The translations under genes and the position numbers were made by a program. The notes under the pieces are model-generated. The model saw only the letters and a program-made list of their open reading frames with translations, did not search any database and had not been told where the DNA came from. From contig JAJEDB010000079.1 in the NCBI GenBank assembly GCA_022821725.1, positions 1 to 64,000 on the forward strand: a DNA stretch of 64,000 bases, read 5' to 3'. Below, in pieces: positions 25,530-33,916 of the stretch. Source of the DNA: Candidatus Poribacteria bacterium. GTDB taxonomy: Bacteria; Poribacteria; WGA-4E; WGA-3G. Each line of letters begins with the position of its first letter. Positions within the stretch are counted from its first letter, which is position 1.

Positions 25530-25655
25530 TACTACGAACCAGCCCGCTTGTAGTAGGGAAACCATTCAGGGTTTCCCGTCTATTACCGAAATATTTTCTG
25601 AAACTTCATACAGGTTATGCTACAAAAGAGCACCATGTGTAAGTCCTATGGGATA

Positions 25656-26309
25656 TTAAACCGCACGCTCAATGGACCAATGTCGATCCGTGCTTTGGAC
25701 GACAATGGCACCCGGCATGTCCATCTGCACCAGCATCTCGTTGACTTCGGCGATGGTGAACGCGGCGAGGAAGGAGTCGTAGTAAAGTTTTTGTTGGTAA
25801 GGGGTATCGCCAGCGGCATACAGGTCGACAAAGGCTTGCGCATCCGTAGGTGTTTCAGGACGGATGAGATCGCGGATGAGAACGGTGCCTTGGGGACGGG
25901 CAACTCGCCCCATCTCTTTGAGTGCCGACATCGCATCGTGGATGTGATGCACAATGCTGTTGGAGATGAGTCCGTCAAAGGTGTTGTCGGGGTAAGGTAG
26001 AGTTTTGGCATCGACGCATTCCAAGGTGATCCGATCAGCGAGACCGGCATCTGCGACGTGACGCTTCGCTATCTTTAGCATCTCCTCGGACAGGTCAATA
26101 GCGGTGATGTGGATATCGGGACACTGTTGCGCGAGGAGGATGGGAATCTGTGCGGGACCAGTGCCGACATCGAGAAAATGTCCGGTGCTCGCACCGAGCG
26201 CGACAACGCGGTCTACGAAAGCCTGGTCAACCTCACCGTGCTCCATCGCATCGTAGGCTTCGGCGGCTTCCGCTGTATCCATGACTTCTGGTTCTACAAT
26301 TCGCTCCAT
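25656..26309 (-). CDS. Class I SAM-dependent methyltransferase
   Basis: The 217-residue product has a Methyltransf_11/25-type fold: motif I GHFLDVGTGPAQIPILLAQQ (DVGTG binds SAM), motif II acid in ITAIDLSEEMLKIAKRHV, then ITLECVDAKTLPYPDNTFDGLISNSIVHHI (motifs III-IV) and QGTVLIRDLIRP. The acceptor cannot be read. Single gene with no strong Shine-Dalgarno; the sequence upstream (26310-26457) holds two CTACTAC-type hairpins. Confidence 0.8.
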   Translation of the reverse strand: MERIVEPEVMDTAEAAEAYDAMEHGEVDQAFVDRVVALGASTGHFLDVGTGPAQIPILLAQQCPDIHITAIDLSEEMLKIAKRHVADAGLADRITLECVDAKTLPYPDNTFDGLISNSIVHHIHDAMSALKEMGRVARPQGTVLIRDLIRPETPTDAQAFVDLYAAGDTPYQQKLYYDSFLAAFTIAEVNEMLVQMDMPGAIVVQSTDRHWSIERAV

Positions 26310-26367
26310 TTTGTTGTGTCTTTCTGGAGATATGTTTGTAGTCGCGTAATTTATTGCGTCTTGCGAC

Positions 26368-26450
26368 GGGCAATGAATTGCCCTACTACGAACCAGATCC
26401 CATTAATCGTTCTTTTCCAAATCCTTTGTTACGGCACAACGGCGTGTGCT
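26368..26450. repeat. Two CTACTAC-type hairpins
   Basis: GGGCAAT-GA-ATTGCCC (26368-26383) is a perfect 7-bp stem followed by CTACTACGAACC. GGCACAAC-G-GCGTGTGCT (26433-26450) is an imperfect one followed by TACTACTTTA. The stems differ wholly from GTGCGAT/ATCGCAC elsewhere, but the 3' flank is shared. Confidence 0.6.
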
Positions 26451-26457
26451 TACTACT

Positions 26458-27234
26458 TTAGTGAGACAATAATTTTGCAATAGTTCGCGCGTTTTGACGA
26501 ATTTGATCGGGTTGAAATTGCGTGTACATGCCGACCGCCATTGCGTCTGTTGGCTTGATATTTTCGAGTGCAAGTTCAAGTGCCTCATGTGGCTCGTTTC
26601 TACCGGCAGCTAATACCTTTATGGCGATTATCGGCATCGGTATTGCTTGTATCGTAGCGAATGCTGCATATCGATCGTCGGGCAGATAGAGTTCCCTGTG
26701 TCTCGTATGATTATACAATGCACAAACATAAAAGTCAACATCATAGCCTTCAGTGTAGCAGTACTTGAGGACCTGCGGATCGTGCGTGCCGAGTCCGGCT
26801 GCATAACCGAGGTCTCGGATACGTTTGAGTCCGTCGCGTAGGGAACTGAGTCGTCCTTCTGCATATAATTTATCGGTTGTGCCGCCGTGATGGTAGATGG
26901 CGATCGGTCTATAGCGTGCAATAATCTGTAGGTAGTCGTCGAGGTTGGCGTATTCTGTATCTTTCGGTGTCTGCGCGATCCACTGAAGGGTGCCGCCTGC
27001 GTTCCAGTACTCGTTGAGCGTCCGCATGATGTGCCTATCGGCGCGAGCGAGGACGGTGTTAATGCCGTTCTCTTCTGCTTGCCGGAGGTCTGCCATAATC
27101 TGGTGCGTCGTATAGTAATCCTCCATGGCCTTCGATGCCGCTGGAGAATGGTGCGAAATGCCGCTATAGGGGTTGCCACCAATGATGAGTCGTGTGATAC
27201 GATGTGATGCGATAGAAATTATGGGTAGTTTCAT
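26458..27234 (-). CDS. Aldo/keto reductase-like TIM-barrel protein
   Basis: 258 residues. RITRLIIGGNPYSGISHHSP at the N-terminus and internal segments such as NGINTVLARADRHIMRTLNEY, LQWIAQTPKDTEYAN, AGLGTHDPQVLKYCYTEGYDVDFYVCALYN and MPIIAIKVLAAGR follow the barrel strand order of aldo/keto reductases. The C-terminal cofactor half is shorter than usual and I cannot point to a clean Asp-Tyr-Lys-His tetrad. It may be a catalytically altered member. Single gene on the minus strand. Confidence 0.5.
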   Translation of the reverse strand: MKLPIISIASHRITRLIIGGNPYSGISHHSPAASKAMEDYYTTHQIMADLRQAEENGINTVLARADRHIMRTLNEYWNAGGTLQWIAQTPKDTEYANLDDYLQIIARYRPIAIYHHGGTTDKLYAEGRLSSLRDGLKRIRDLGYAAGLGTHDPQVLKYCYTEGYDVDFYVCALYNHTRHRELYLPDDRYAAFATIQAIPMPIIAIKVLAAGRNEPHEALELALENIKPTDAMAVGMYTQFQPDQIRQNARTIAKLLSH

Positions 27235-27276
27235 CGTTTATTTTCTGAAGCCTTATTTTTCTTGAGAGACTCGTCC

Positions 27277-27747
27277 CTACTTCCACTTAAATTCACTTGC
27301 AGGGTCATGATTCTTTTTTATGTCGGTTTTGTCAATTATACCGTTTGGACGCGTATAAAATGTGAGTTGATAGGTATAACCGGTGGATATGTATGTTCCA
27401 CTTACTTGCCGCATACCGCGAGCGTGGATCGGAGGGTCTTGTCGGCGTTGGGATCTCAACATACGGCTTGCTTGCTTGGGTAAGAAACCGTGGACAGGAA
27501 TTTGCCAGATATAGGTTTGCCAACCTGTTCCGTCATCGTTGACTTCCTTCGGTGATCCCCATTTTTGAATAGCCTTTGAGATGTGTATGCCTCTCCACCT
27601 ACCTATAGTTTGCTGCATTTTCTCCTCTGACGAGAGTTCTAAGGTAGAGGCATGTGGTCTATCCCTTAAATGTGCTGGTGCTGTACATCCTGCCACTAAA
27701 ATACATGCGATAAACGCTAAGTATAAAGGAAACGCAAATCTGTTCAT
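27277..27747 (-). CDS. Hypothetical lipoprotein
   Basis: 156 residues beginning MNRFAFPLYLAFIACILVAGC, a clear lipoprotein signal with lipobox LVAGC (Cys21). The mature part contains MQQTIGRWRGIHISKAIQKWGSPKEVNDDGTGWQTYIW, a pattern of small outer-membrane lipoproteins with an SmpA/DUF-like fold (a 'W-G-x-P' hinge). No firm family call. The ATG at 27745-27747 is chosen for the signal and the GGAGAC upstream; the longer upstream frame is not coding. Confidence 0.65.
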   Translation of the reverse strand: MNRFAFPLYLAFIACILVAGCTAPAHLRDRPHASTLELSSEEKMQQTIGRWRGIHISKAIQKWGSPKEVNDDGTGWQTYIWQIPVHGFLPKQASRMLRSQRRQDPPIHARGMRQVSGTYISTGYTYQLTFYTRPNGIIDKTDIKKNHDPASEFKWK

Positions 27748-28086
27748 TTTCAAAAAAGTCTCCTGGAAAATTTGGCTCACCACAATGAACACCTCCGCTT
27801 TAATCTTGTCAAGTAAATAGCAATTTCTATGCCAATTTAAAACAGTGAAAAAACAGGAGATATTACGGATTGAGTGGGTTTGAAACGTATGCTGACTGCA
27901 CAAAATGGGGCATGCAGAGAGATACCTGCACGGATTTGTGCAGGTGTGAAAAATAGGTCGGATTACTGGAGAGTAAGCGTGTCGTACAGAAAGGGTAAGT
28001 AGACGGAGCCTGAAACGAAGTGGAAGGCGGGTCTACGGAAAAGCACATTATCACCTAAACCCGCCTGAACGAACCGCAAGGAAAAT
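27748..28086. other. 339-bp intergenic region with two hairpins
   Basis: No gene seen. ACCTGCAC-GGATTT-GTGCAGGT (about 27924-27945) is a perfect 8-bp hairpin. AGGCGGGT...ACCCGCCT (about 28025-28066) is an 8-bp inverted repeat 26 bases apart. The reverse complement of the ACCGCAAGG...TTAAAAA repeat abuts the cyclase stop at 28070-28094. Confidence 0.5.
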
Positions 28087-29043
28087 TTAAAAAATTGCGA
28101 TCGGATTGCCGGGGGAGCCCGTTGCGCCTTTTAGGCGTAGCGGCGCGAAATAGAAGGCGAATTCATACACCTTCGCCGCCGCTAACTCCTCCGTGATTAT
28201 GTTCTCAAGGTTGTAAATTCCGTGTTTAACGATAAACAACTGATGCACTGGAAAGGCAAGGGTTTCATCGGGATTCGGGACGACCTCGATTCCCCAGTTA
28301 TCGGAACATAACATCACAATCTTCTGATCGACGAGGTATTGTCCCGCCTCCAATCCGATACCGGGCTCTGTGGCACCGTAGCGATCGTTATCCGTCATCC
28401 AGAACTTCCCCCACCCCGTGTGGATGATAACGACATCGCCGGGGGTAATCTGAATCCCTTGCTTTTCCAAGGCGCCCTCCAGATCGGCGCGCGTAATTTC
28501 ATAACTGTCGCCCAGGCATTCAACGCCTTTATAACCCGCGACATCAATGAGGACACCGCGCGTCACGATGGGTCCTACATTCTCAACGCCAAGCTCTGTG
28601 AGACCTTCGGCTTTGGCGAAATCGCGCTGATTTAACCCGTTGTAGTAGAGATCCCCGATACCGATGTGCCCGAGTCCGTCAAACTGTGTGCCGATCTGAC
28701 CGATCTCACCGCTGAAGATTTCCTCAAACCACGTCGTTTTGTTCTCACCGAGGGGACCCGACATCGCTGGAATTCGCAGGCTATAATGCCGCGTCCCGAA
28801 GACGGGGATACCGCTTTCGTAGACTCTACCGAGTTGAAAGACTTCCCCCGTTTTAATCAAACTCGCGGCTTGCAATACTTTCTCTGGCGTTAGGCGATTC
28901 ACGGCACCGCGCCGATCATCGGCACCCCATTCGGAAGGAAACCACGATTCTTGTGTGAGGGTAACGGTTGCTGTGAGGGCAAGTATACCGAAGATAAGCC
29001 CAAACAAAATAAAAATCTTGTATTTTTTCGGTTTTTTGAACAT
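28087..29043 (-). CDS. Cyclase family protein (kynurenine formamidase-like), exported
   Basis: The 318-residue product has a hydrophobic N-terminus (about 10-30) that is either a signal peptide or an anchor, then a PF04199-type cyclase/formamidase fold. The metal site motif HxGTHxDxPxH appears as GEIGQIGTQFDGLGHIGIGD (Gln replacing His in the usual GTHFD). VIIHTGWGKFW and the closing GATGSPGNPIAIF follow. Family members hydrolyse N-formyl or cyclic amides with Mn/Zn. The His-to-Gln change occurs in some family branches. AGGAGG lies 5 bases before the ATG, in the 11-bp gap that separates it from the divergent transporter gene. Confidence 0.75.
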   Translation of the reverse strand: MFKKPKKYKIFILFGLIFGILALTATVTLTQESWFPSEWGADDRRGAVNRLTPEKVLQAASLIKTGEVFQLGRVYESGIPVFGTRHYSLRIPAMSGPLGENKTTWFEEIFSGEIGQIGTQFDGLGHIGIGDLYYNGLNQRDFAKAEGLTELGVENVGPIVTRGVLIDVAGYKGVECLGDSYEITRADLEGALEKQGIQITPGDVVIIHTGWGKFWMTDNDRYGATEPGIGLEAGQYLVDQKIVMLCSDNWGIEVVPNPDETLAFPVHQLFIVKHGIYNLENIITEELAAAKVYEFAFYFAPLRLKGATGSPGNPIAIF

Positions 29044-29046
29044 AAT
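29018..29046 (+). promoter_or_regulatory. Candidate promoter for a leaderless EamA transcript
   Basis: TTGTAT (29018-29023), 17-bp spacer, CATAAT (29041-29046). A start about 7 bases on would fall at or just before the ATG at 29055, giving a leaderless mRNA. The promoter lies inside the first codons of the divergent cyclase gene. No Shine-Dalgarno precedes this ATG. Confidence 0.4.
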
Positions 29047-29054
29047 TACCTCCT

Positions 29055-29945
29055 ATGGCTTTCACTTCAATTGCCTTAATTCTACTATCAGCGTTTTGTC
29101 ACGCCTTATGGAATTTCTACGGCAAATCCAGCAGAGATACACGCATCCTCTTTTTTTGGTGTGGATTTTACACCATAGTCATAGCCTTTATTGCCTTTGG
29201 CATTAAGCAACCGGTAATCCCGAAACCGGTATGGGTCTATATTGTTGCCTCCGCTTTTGTGCATTTATTCTATAAGCTGTTTTTGACGCACGCGTATACC
29301 GTTGGTGAGATCTCATTCGTCTATCCGATTGCGCGTGCTGCCCCAGCGTTCCTACCGCTCTTCGCCTTTCTTTTTTTAAAGGAACGCATTTCCGTGCCAG
29401 GTTTGATAGGCATTCTCTGTGTGATGGCTTCCATACTGCTCTACCAACAACGCGAAGCACGTATACAGTTCAAAGCGTTCTTTCGCTTCTTACGCCAACA
29501 TGATGCCCTCTGGGCTTATGCCACCCTCATCAGCGTCATTGGGTACTCACTCATAGACAAACAGGGGATGTTTGAATTTCATCGCTACTCAACGGAGGTT
29601 CCTATGTGGCGCGCTGTGACCTACTATTTAATGGAGAACAGTATCTCGCAAGTTTTCTACGGGTTGTCCTGCCTCGTTCGGTTTCCGCGCCAGCAGATTC
29701 TCGAGATTGGACGCACGGAATGGAAGCGGAGCCTTGCTGTTGTGAGTCTTTCGCTGATCTCTTATTCGCTCATCCTCTACGTCTTAATGACGGAAAAGGT
29801 CAGCTACGTGACTGCGGTTCGACAGTGTTCTGTCATTTTCGTCGTCCTGCTCGGTGGGTACGCCTTGAAAGAGACCTATACAAAACGTCGTTTGATCGCA
29901 GCTGCCATGATGATATTCGGCATTTTTCTAATTGCGAATTTTTAA
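29055..29945 (+). CDS. EamA/DMT-family transporter
   Basis: 296 residues with ten predicted helices in two EamA repeats (about 1-140 and 150-296). It starts MAFTSIALILLSAFCHALWNFYGKSS, the classic DMT opening. ISFVYPIARAAPAFLPLFAFLFLKERIS and VSYVTAVRQCSVIFVVLLGGYALKETYTKRRLIAAAMMIFGIFLI are the paired 'E-x-x' helices. DMT proteins export or take up small metabolites; substrate unknown. It is divergent from the cyclase with start codons 11 bp apart. Confidence 0.85.
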   Translation: MAFTSIALILLSAFCHALWNFYGKSSRDTRILFFWCGFYTIVIAFIAFGIKQPVIPKPVWVYIVASAFVHLFYKLFLTHAYTVGEISFVYPIARAAPAFLPLFAFLFLKERISVPGLIGILCVMASILLYQQREARIQFKAFFRFLRQHDALWAYATLISVIGYSLIDKQGMFEFHRYSTEVPMWRAVTYYLMENSISQVFYGLSCLVRFPRQQILEIGRTEWKRSLAVVSLSLISYSLILYVLMTEKVSYVTAVRQCSVIFVVLLGGYALKETYTKRRLIAAAMMIFGIFLIANF

Positions 29946-30014
29946 TTATACCTTGCGGTGATGTATAACGCGACTGGACTCGAAGTTCAGAAACTTGACC
30001 CTACCAAAGGATGG

Positions 30015-30154
30015 GTGAAACCCAACGCTTTTCTCTTTCCAACGTGCCTTATCTGTTGGGTTTCGCTCTATCTCTATCAATCACCGATTCATGGAAAAGC
30101 AAGATTTCTACTATAAACAGAGTGGTTTTGGTCTTTACCGCTCAACCCAACCTA
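30015..30154. repeat. GTTGGGTTTCGCT repeat, copy 1
   Basis: Three phrases in order: GTGAAACCCAAC, GTTGGGTTTCGCT and GGTCTTT...CGCTCAACCCAACCTAC. The same three occur in the same order and orientation at 31207-31333. The two copies bracket the dehydrogenase gene 30209-31183. Confidence 0.6.
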
Positions 30155-30208
30155 CCGGAATCCTATTCGCATTTTCAACTATCAAACTCATGTTAATAAT
30201 TAAAAACC

Positions 30209-31183
30209 TTAACCGAAGGAGACCCCCAATTTGACGCTCCGTTCGGGATGATTGTCCATCTCTATGTAGGCTTCGACTGAATCTTCAAACGGCACTACTG
30301 GGTTAACGACATCTTCACAGTCAAATCGTCCTGCAGCAAGCCACTTCCAACAGGTATCAATAATCCGCTTGAAATTCCAACGCGGATGATCGCGGTTCGG
30401 ATCACTATTAGCACGTGCAAAGATGATGTTCGGAATGTTGACGTGCGCGACCGCACCGAGGTCAAGTCCGCCCGTACACGCTTTTGCGCGTCCCGCATAG
30501 ACGATTGTTCCCTCAAAAGTGACGCTGCGGAGGGCATCATCAAGTGCCTCGTAGATTGCGCTGGTTTCTACAGCCACATCAACACCAAGCCCACCGGTCG
30601 CTTCTTTGAGTACCTCCCCAACATTAGAGGCAGTTGGGTCAATAACAAGTTCCGCACCCGTCTTTTCAGCGACTTTCCGTCGTCTTTCAATCGGGTCTAC
30701 GGCAGCGACGAAATCAGCCCCCGCGATCCGTGCCATCTGCACCGTCATCAACCCGATCGCACCCAGCCCAAAGACAGCGACCCGTTCGCCGACACGCACT
30801 TTTCCATCACGAATCGCGGACATAGCGAAATGTGCTGGATCGTAGCAGACCGCCTCTTTCCACGTCATTCGCTCGGGCATCTTGAGGACACTGCCTGCGC
30901 GCCATGTGTGTGTCTCCTTGAGGTGACCGTGGCTGGCGACGCGTTCTCCAATCTCGAAATCTTCAACATCGTCTCCAATTTCAATGATTTTTCCGACACA
31001 CATATTCCCAAGTCTCAGTGGAAAACTTGGGTTGTTGTATCCGTAGTAGGCTGTCAGCTCGGTACCGCGCTTGGGCGCCCCGAATTCGACTTGAACCCGG
31101 ACGCTGTCCGCGGGGACGGGGCCGTCCTCATATTCTCTCAAAACGGGTTGCCGCGGGGCAACCGCGATTAATTCTTTTGGCAT
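30209..31183 (-). CDS. Zinc-type medium-chain dehydrogenase/reductase
   Basis: About 324 residues from ATG 31181-31183 (MPKELIAVAPRQPVL); an upstream TTG is not needed. It has a GroES-like N-terminal domain (RLGNMCVGKIIEIGDDVEDFEIGERVASHG) and a Rossmann domain with RVAVFGLGAIGLMTVQMARIAGADFVAAVDPIERRR, where GxGxxG binds NAD(P). TGGLGVDVAVETSAIYEALDDALRSV and GTIVYAGRAK follow. The catalytic Cys of classical alcohol dehydrogenases is not evident, so it may belong to a branch using other residues. Predicted oxidation of a sugar alcohol or similar. It is flanked by direct repeats. Confidence 0.82.
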   Translation of the reverse strand: MPKELIAVAPRQPVLREYEDGPVPADSVRVQVEFGAPKRGTELTAYYGYNNPSFPLRLGNMCVGKIIEIGDDVEDFEIGERVASHGHLKETHTWRAGSVLKMPERMTWKEAVCYDPAHFAMSAIRDGKVRVGERVAVFGLGAIGLMTVQMARIAGADFVAAVDPIERRRKVAEKTGAELVIDPTASNVGEVLKEATGGLGVDVAVETSAIYEALDDALRSVTFEGTIVYAGRAKACTGGLDLGAVAHVNIPNIIFARANSDPNRDHPRWNFKRIIDTCWKWLAAGRFDCEDVVNPVVPFEDSVEAYIEMDNHPERSVKLGVSFG

Positions 31184-31206
31184 TTTTTTCACCTTCAAAA
31201 ATATAA

Positions 31207-31333
31207 GTGAAACCCAACATTAAGTTGGATTGTTGGGTTTCGCTGTAGACTTTTTCATGAACAGTTCATTAGAAAACAGTATTTCCATTGAGACTTGATA
31301 GATCTCGGTCTTTCATCGCTCAACCCAACCTAC
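31207..31333. repeat. GTTGGGTTTCGCT repeat, copy 2
   Basis: Second copy of the repeat at 30015-30154, in the same orientation, ending CGCTCAACCCAACCTACGGGG. The phrase GTGAAACCCAAC is followed by ATTAAGTTGGAT, so local hairpins form. Confidence 0.6.
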
Positions 31334-31355
31334 GGGGACCACCTTACTGGTGAAC

Positions 31356-31372
31356 GGCACACGGCGTGTGCC
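31356..31372. repeat. CTACTAC-type hairpin: GGCACACG-G-CGTGTGCC
   Basis: A perfect 8-bp stem with single-base loop, followed by TACTACCTTA. It sits 8 bases from the stop codon of the minus-strand metallohydrolase gene and might serve as its 3' stabilising hairpin. Confidence 0.55.
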
Positions 31373-31379
31373 TACTACC

Positions 31380-33875
31380 TTAGTGTGGGATACCCAATTG
31401 ATGCATTCGGCGGTGAATCGCTTCTCGTGCTTCTTGGAAGGGACGAGAGAGAAATTCCAAATGGTCATCCTCGCCGTGATGGTGTGTCACAGTGCCGGGT
31501 TCATGGTGGCGTGCTGTCTGTTGAATATAGGACAACCCACCCTCAATCAAAGTCAACATATAGTTTGCAGTTTCCGGGTCAAACATCCACCACTCACCGC
31601 CGACCGCTATGTAAACGGGAGAGGTGTGGGCGATGATGCCGCGTCCCCATCCGTCGTAGTGTGGAACGGCTTGTGCGTAGTTCGGTCCACCGCATCGCGC
31701 CGCGATCCAAGAGTGTTTGTCCACTTTCAGATTCGCCTTCAGGTGTAGATGCGCTTTGCCGTCTTTGTCCTCAGTCGAAGCGACAACGCGTCCCGCCTGA
31801 AGAATCTGCAAGGTATGGATCGGGAAGATGGAATCCGCGGAGGCTTCGACTTCAACAGTGCCGCCGTTCCCGGGCAGGTTAATCGTGCTACCGATCGGTT
31901 GACCATCGACGGTTAGACGGATCATGGGACCCCCGCTGAGGAATGTATTTCCGGCACTCATGTATTTGCACCAGTTATCGTAATTGAATTCCTCGTGGTC
32001 AGGGATGTGGACATAGGTGCGATAAACGCCTACGGGGACATCGCTACTCATCTTATCCGTCCCACCAACGAGCGGCAATTTATAGCCACAATTGAGATAA
32101 CGGTAGTATTCAAGGTGTCCATACATAGCGTTGGTGAGGTATTCGACAGCATCAACACGTCCGGTAGCAATGAGTGTCGCGGGTTCACAATTCGGATTTG
32201 GGATGTGTGGTAAAACAACGGTGCCGCCCTGGGCGTGGCACGCATCTGCCCAGTGCGAAAGCGTGACCTCCATATTTCCGCCGAGTTCTGCTTCTCCAGG
32301 ACCGTCTGAACACCACGGTGCGACCTGTTCCTTTAAACCGAGGAGTGTGAGATGACCGAGGAGATGCTGACGATTTTCCTGCGTCGCATAGACAATGCTC
32401 CGTCCATCAGCAGAGGTTGTGGGTCTTCCGATGAATTCCTCTGTATTCGTAAAGAGATGTCCCCACTGCGAAAGGAGAAGGTTGACAACCCCCAAATCTT
32501 CGCCTTGTGCTTCGGTATGCGCCCCCTGCGTAGACAGGAAATGGACGTGCGTATCGCCGCTGAAATAGCGTTCGGCGTTCATATCACACCACCGTTTTAA
32601 TCGAAGCGTCAACTCGCGTTGTCCGGGTTTTATGTTGACGGTAGTTCGCAAGGGAGTGTATTCAAAGCCACGAGCGACATCAACGATAACGTCGCCACGC
32701 GGTAGCCACCCCTGACACGTCCCGTCAATGTAGGCATAACTGATCTGTCCTAACCGGACATCACCACCGACATCTACGTGCCATGTCCCCATATTTGAAT
32801 TGACGTGGGCATGGTGTCCGTGTGGCGCATACGGCACTCCGTGTGGGGAACGGAAATGGATGCGACAGGGAACCGGTTTGTTTGTATCCTCGTCAATGAC
32901 AGTGGTATGCACCCAGTTTCTGCCGGCGTCGATGACCTCTACCTTAACTCGCTCATTGGGTTGAACGATCCCCTTTTCTTCGACTTCCCCCCACTTGACA
33001 GTGCCAAGCGTTTCACCTTGATTTTTGACTTCAACACTTGCAGACGGAGTGGCGGATACTTCAACGTAAGCAGGGCTGCTTTTGTTGTTTTGGGATTCCC
33101 CCCAGCCTTTGAAATCGTCGTCGATAAAGGCATCGGGCGCGTTTTCCGGCAATGGGTACGGGTAGGTCGCAACGCCACGGTCAACATTGACTTCCATATC
33201 AAAGGGTTTGTCGGCATCCTCAGATTGCGGCAGCGTGATTTTGACTTCGCGACGGGGACGACGTGGGATCGGGTCTTCGTCAAGATAACCGAGCGTGACT
33301 GCTGCAACAATAAAACGCCGCTCTTGCGGTTGTATTTCAATTGATGCAACTTCAACACCATCTCTGGGATTCTTCCATATCCATAAATAGTAGTCGCGCG
33401 GTGTCCCTTGGCTGACTTCGGTTTGTCGGTTGCCCGCGGATCCCCAAGGTCCCTCGTGTCGCGATGCTAAACTCTCCTGTCGGTCAGGTATAGCAAGAAA
33501 CGTCTGTTGTCCCCATCCCTGTGGCACACTGCCGATCTCAAAGCGTTCACGAATCGGTACACTCACCGATTCACCATCGGTGTAATGGAAAACGTAATTA
33601 GCAATCAGTCTGCCGATCGGTTCGCCTTCAGGAATGCGTGACTCAAGCAGCCGATGCACAAAGATTACTCTCTTCGGGCTTGCACCGACAGGAACTTGGA
33701 TGGCATCAGTGTTAACGTCCTCACCGAAACCCAAGAAACAGGTTGTGCCTTCAGCGATGTCGAAAGGAAGTCCGTGGAACGTCTGTGCTCCGAGGGTGGG
33801 CGTTGCGTTCTCGCCGAGAATCTCTGTGCCGACATTGCACAAAGCGGAAAGTGAAATAGATTGGTAGTCTCTCAT
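31380..33875 (-). CDS. CehA/McbA-like PHP-type metallohydrolase
   Basis: 831 residues without an obvious signal peptide. The N-terminal half is beta-rich with a GRRPRREVKITL-type linker. The middle contains the metal motif ERYFSGDTHVHFLSTQG (Asp-x-His-x-His, about residue 455), as in the PHP-like CehA/McbA family. Further candidate ligands are HIPNPNCEP and YLNCGYKLPLVGGTDKMSSD (Asp). The C-terminus (VEVEASADSIFPIHTLQILQAGRVV) is an immunoglobulin-like strand set typical of this family. CehA and McbA hydrolyse carbaryl esters; most relatives are uncharacterised. A leader AAGGAAAATTAAAAAA precedes the ATG. Confidence 0.7.
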   Translation of the reverse strand: MRDYQSISLSALCNVGTEILGENATPTLGAQTFHGLPFDIAEGTTCFLGFGEDVNTDAIQVPVGASPKRVIFVHRLLESRIPEGEPIGRLIANYVFHYTDGESVSVPIRERFEIGSVPQGWGQQTFLAIPDRQESLASRHEGPWGSAGNRQTEVSQGTPRDYYLWIWKNPRDGVEVASIEIQPQERRFIVAAVTLGYLDEDPIPRRPRREVKITLPQSEDADKPFDMEVNVDRGVATYPYPLPENAPDAFIDDDFKGWGESQNNKSSPAYVEVSATPSASVEVKNQGETLGTVKWGEVEEKGIVQPNERVKVEVIDAGRNWVHTTVIDEDTNKPVPCRIHFRSPHGVPYAPHGHHAHVNSNMGTWHVDVGGDVRLGQISYAYIDGTCQGWLPRGDVIVDVARGFEYTPLRTTVNIKPGQRELTLRLKRWCDMNAERYFSGDTHVHFLSTQGAHTEAQGEDLGVVNLLLSQWGHLFTNTEEFIGRPTTSADGRSIVYATQENRQHLLGHLTLLGLKEQVAPWCSDGPGEAELGGNMEVTLSHWADACHAQGGTVVLPHIPNPNCEPATLIATGRVDAVEYLTNAMYGHLEYYRYLNCGYKLPLVGGTDKMSSDVPVGVYRTYVHIPDHEEFNYDNWCKYMSAGNTFLSGGPMIRLTVDGQPIGSTINLPGNGGTVEVEASADSIFPIHTLQILQAGRVVASTEDKDGKAHLHLKANLKVDKHSWIAARCGGPNYAQAVPHYDGWGRGIIAHTSPVYIAVGGEWWMFDPETANYMLTLIEGGLSYIQQTARHHEPGTVTHHHGEDDHLEFLSRPFQEAREAIHRRMHQLGIPH

Positions 33876-33916
33876 TTTTTTAATTTTCCTTGTGATTCGG
33901 TGAAGACCGATAACTA

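Noticed and set aside
30386-31171. 261-codon plus-strand frame opposite the dehydrogenase
   Set aside because: Antisense shadow; no homology-like features.
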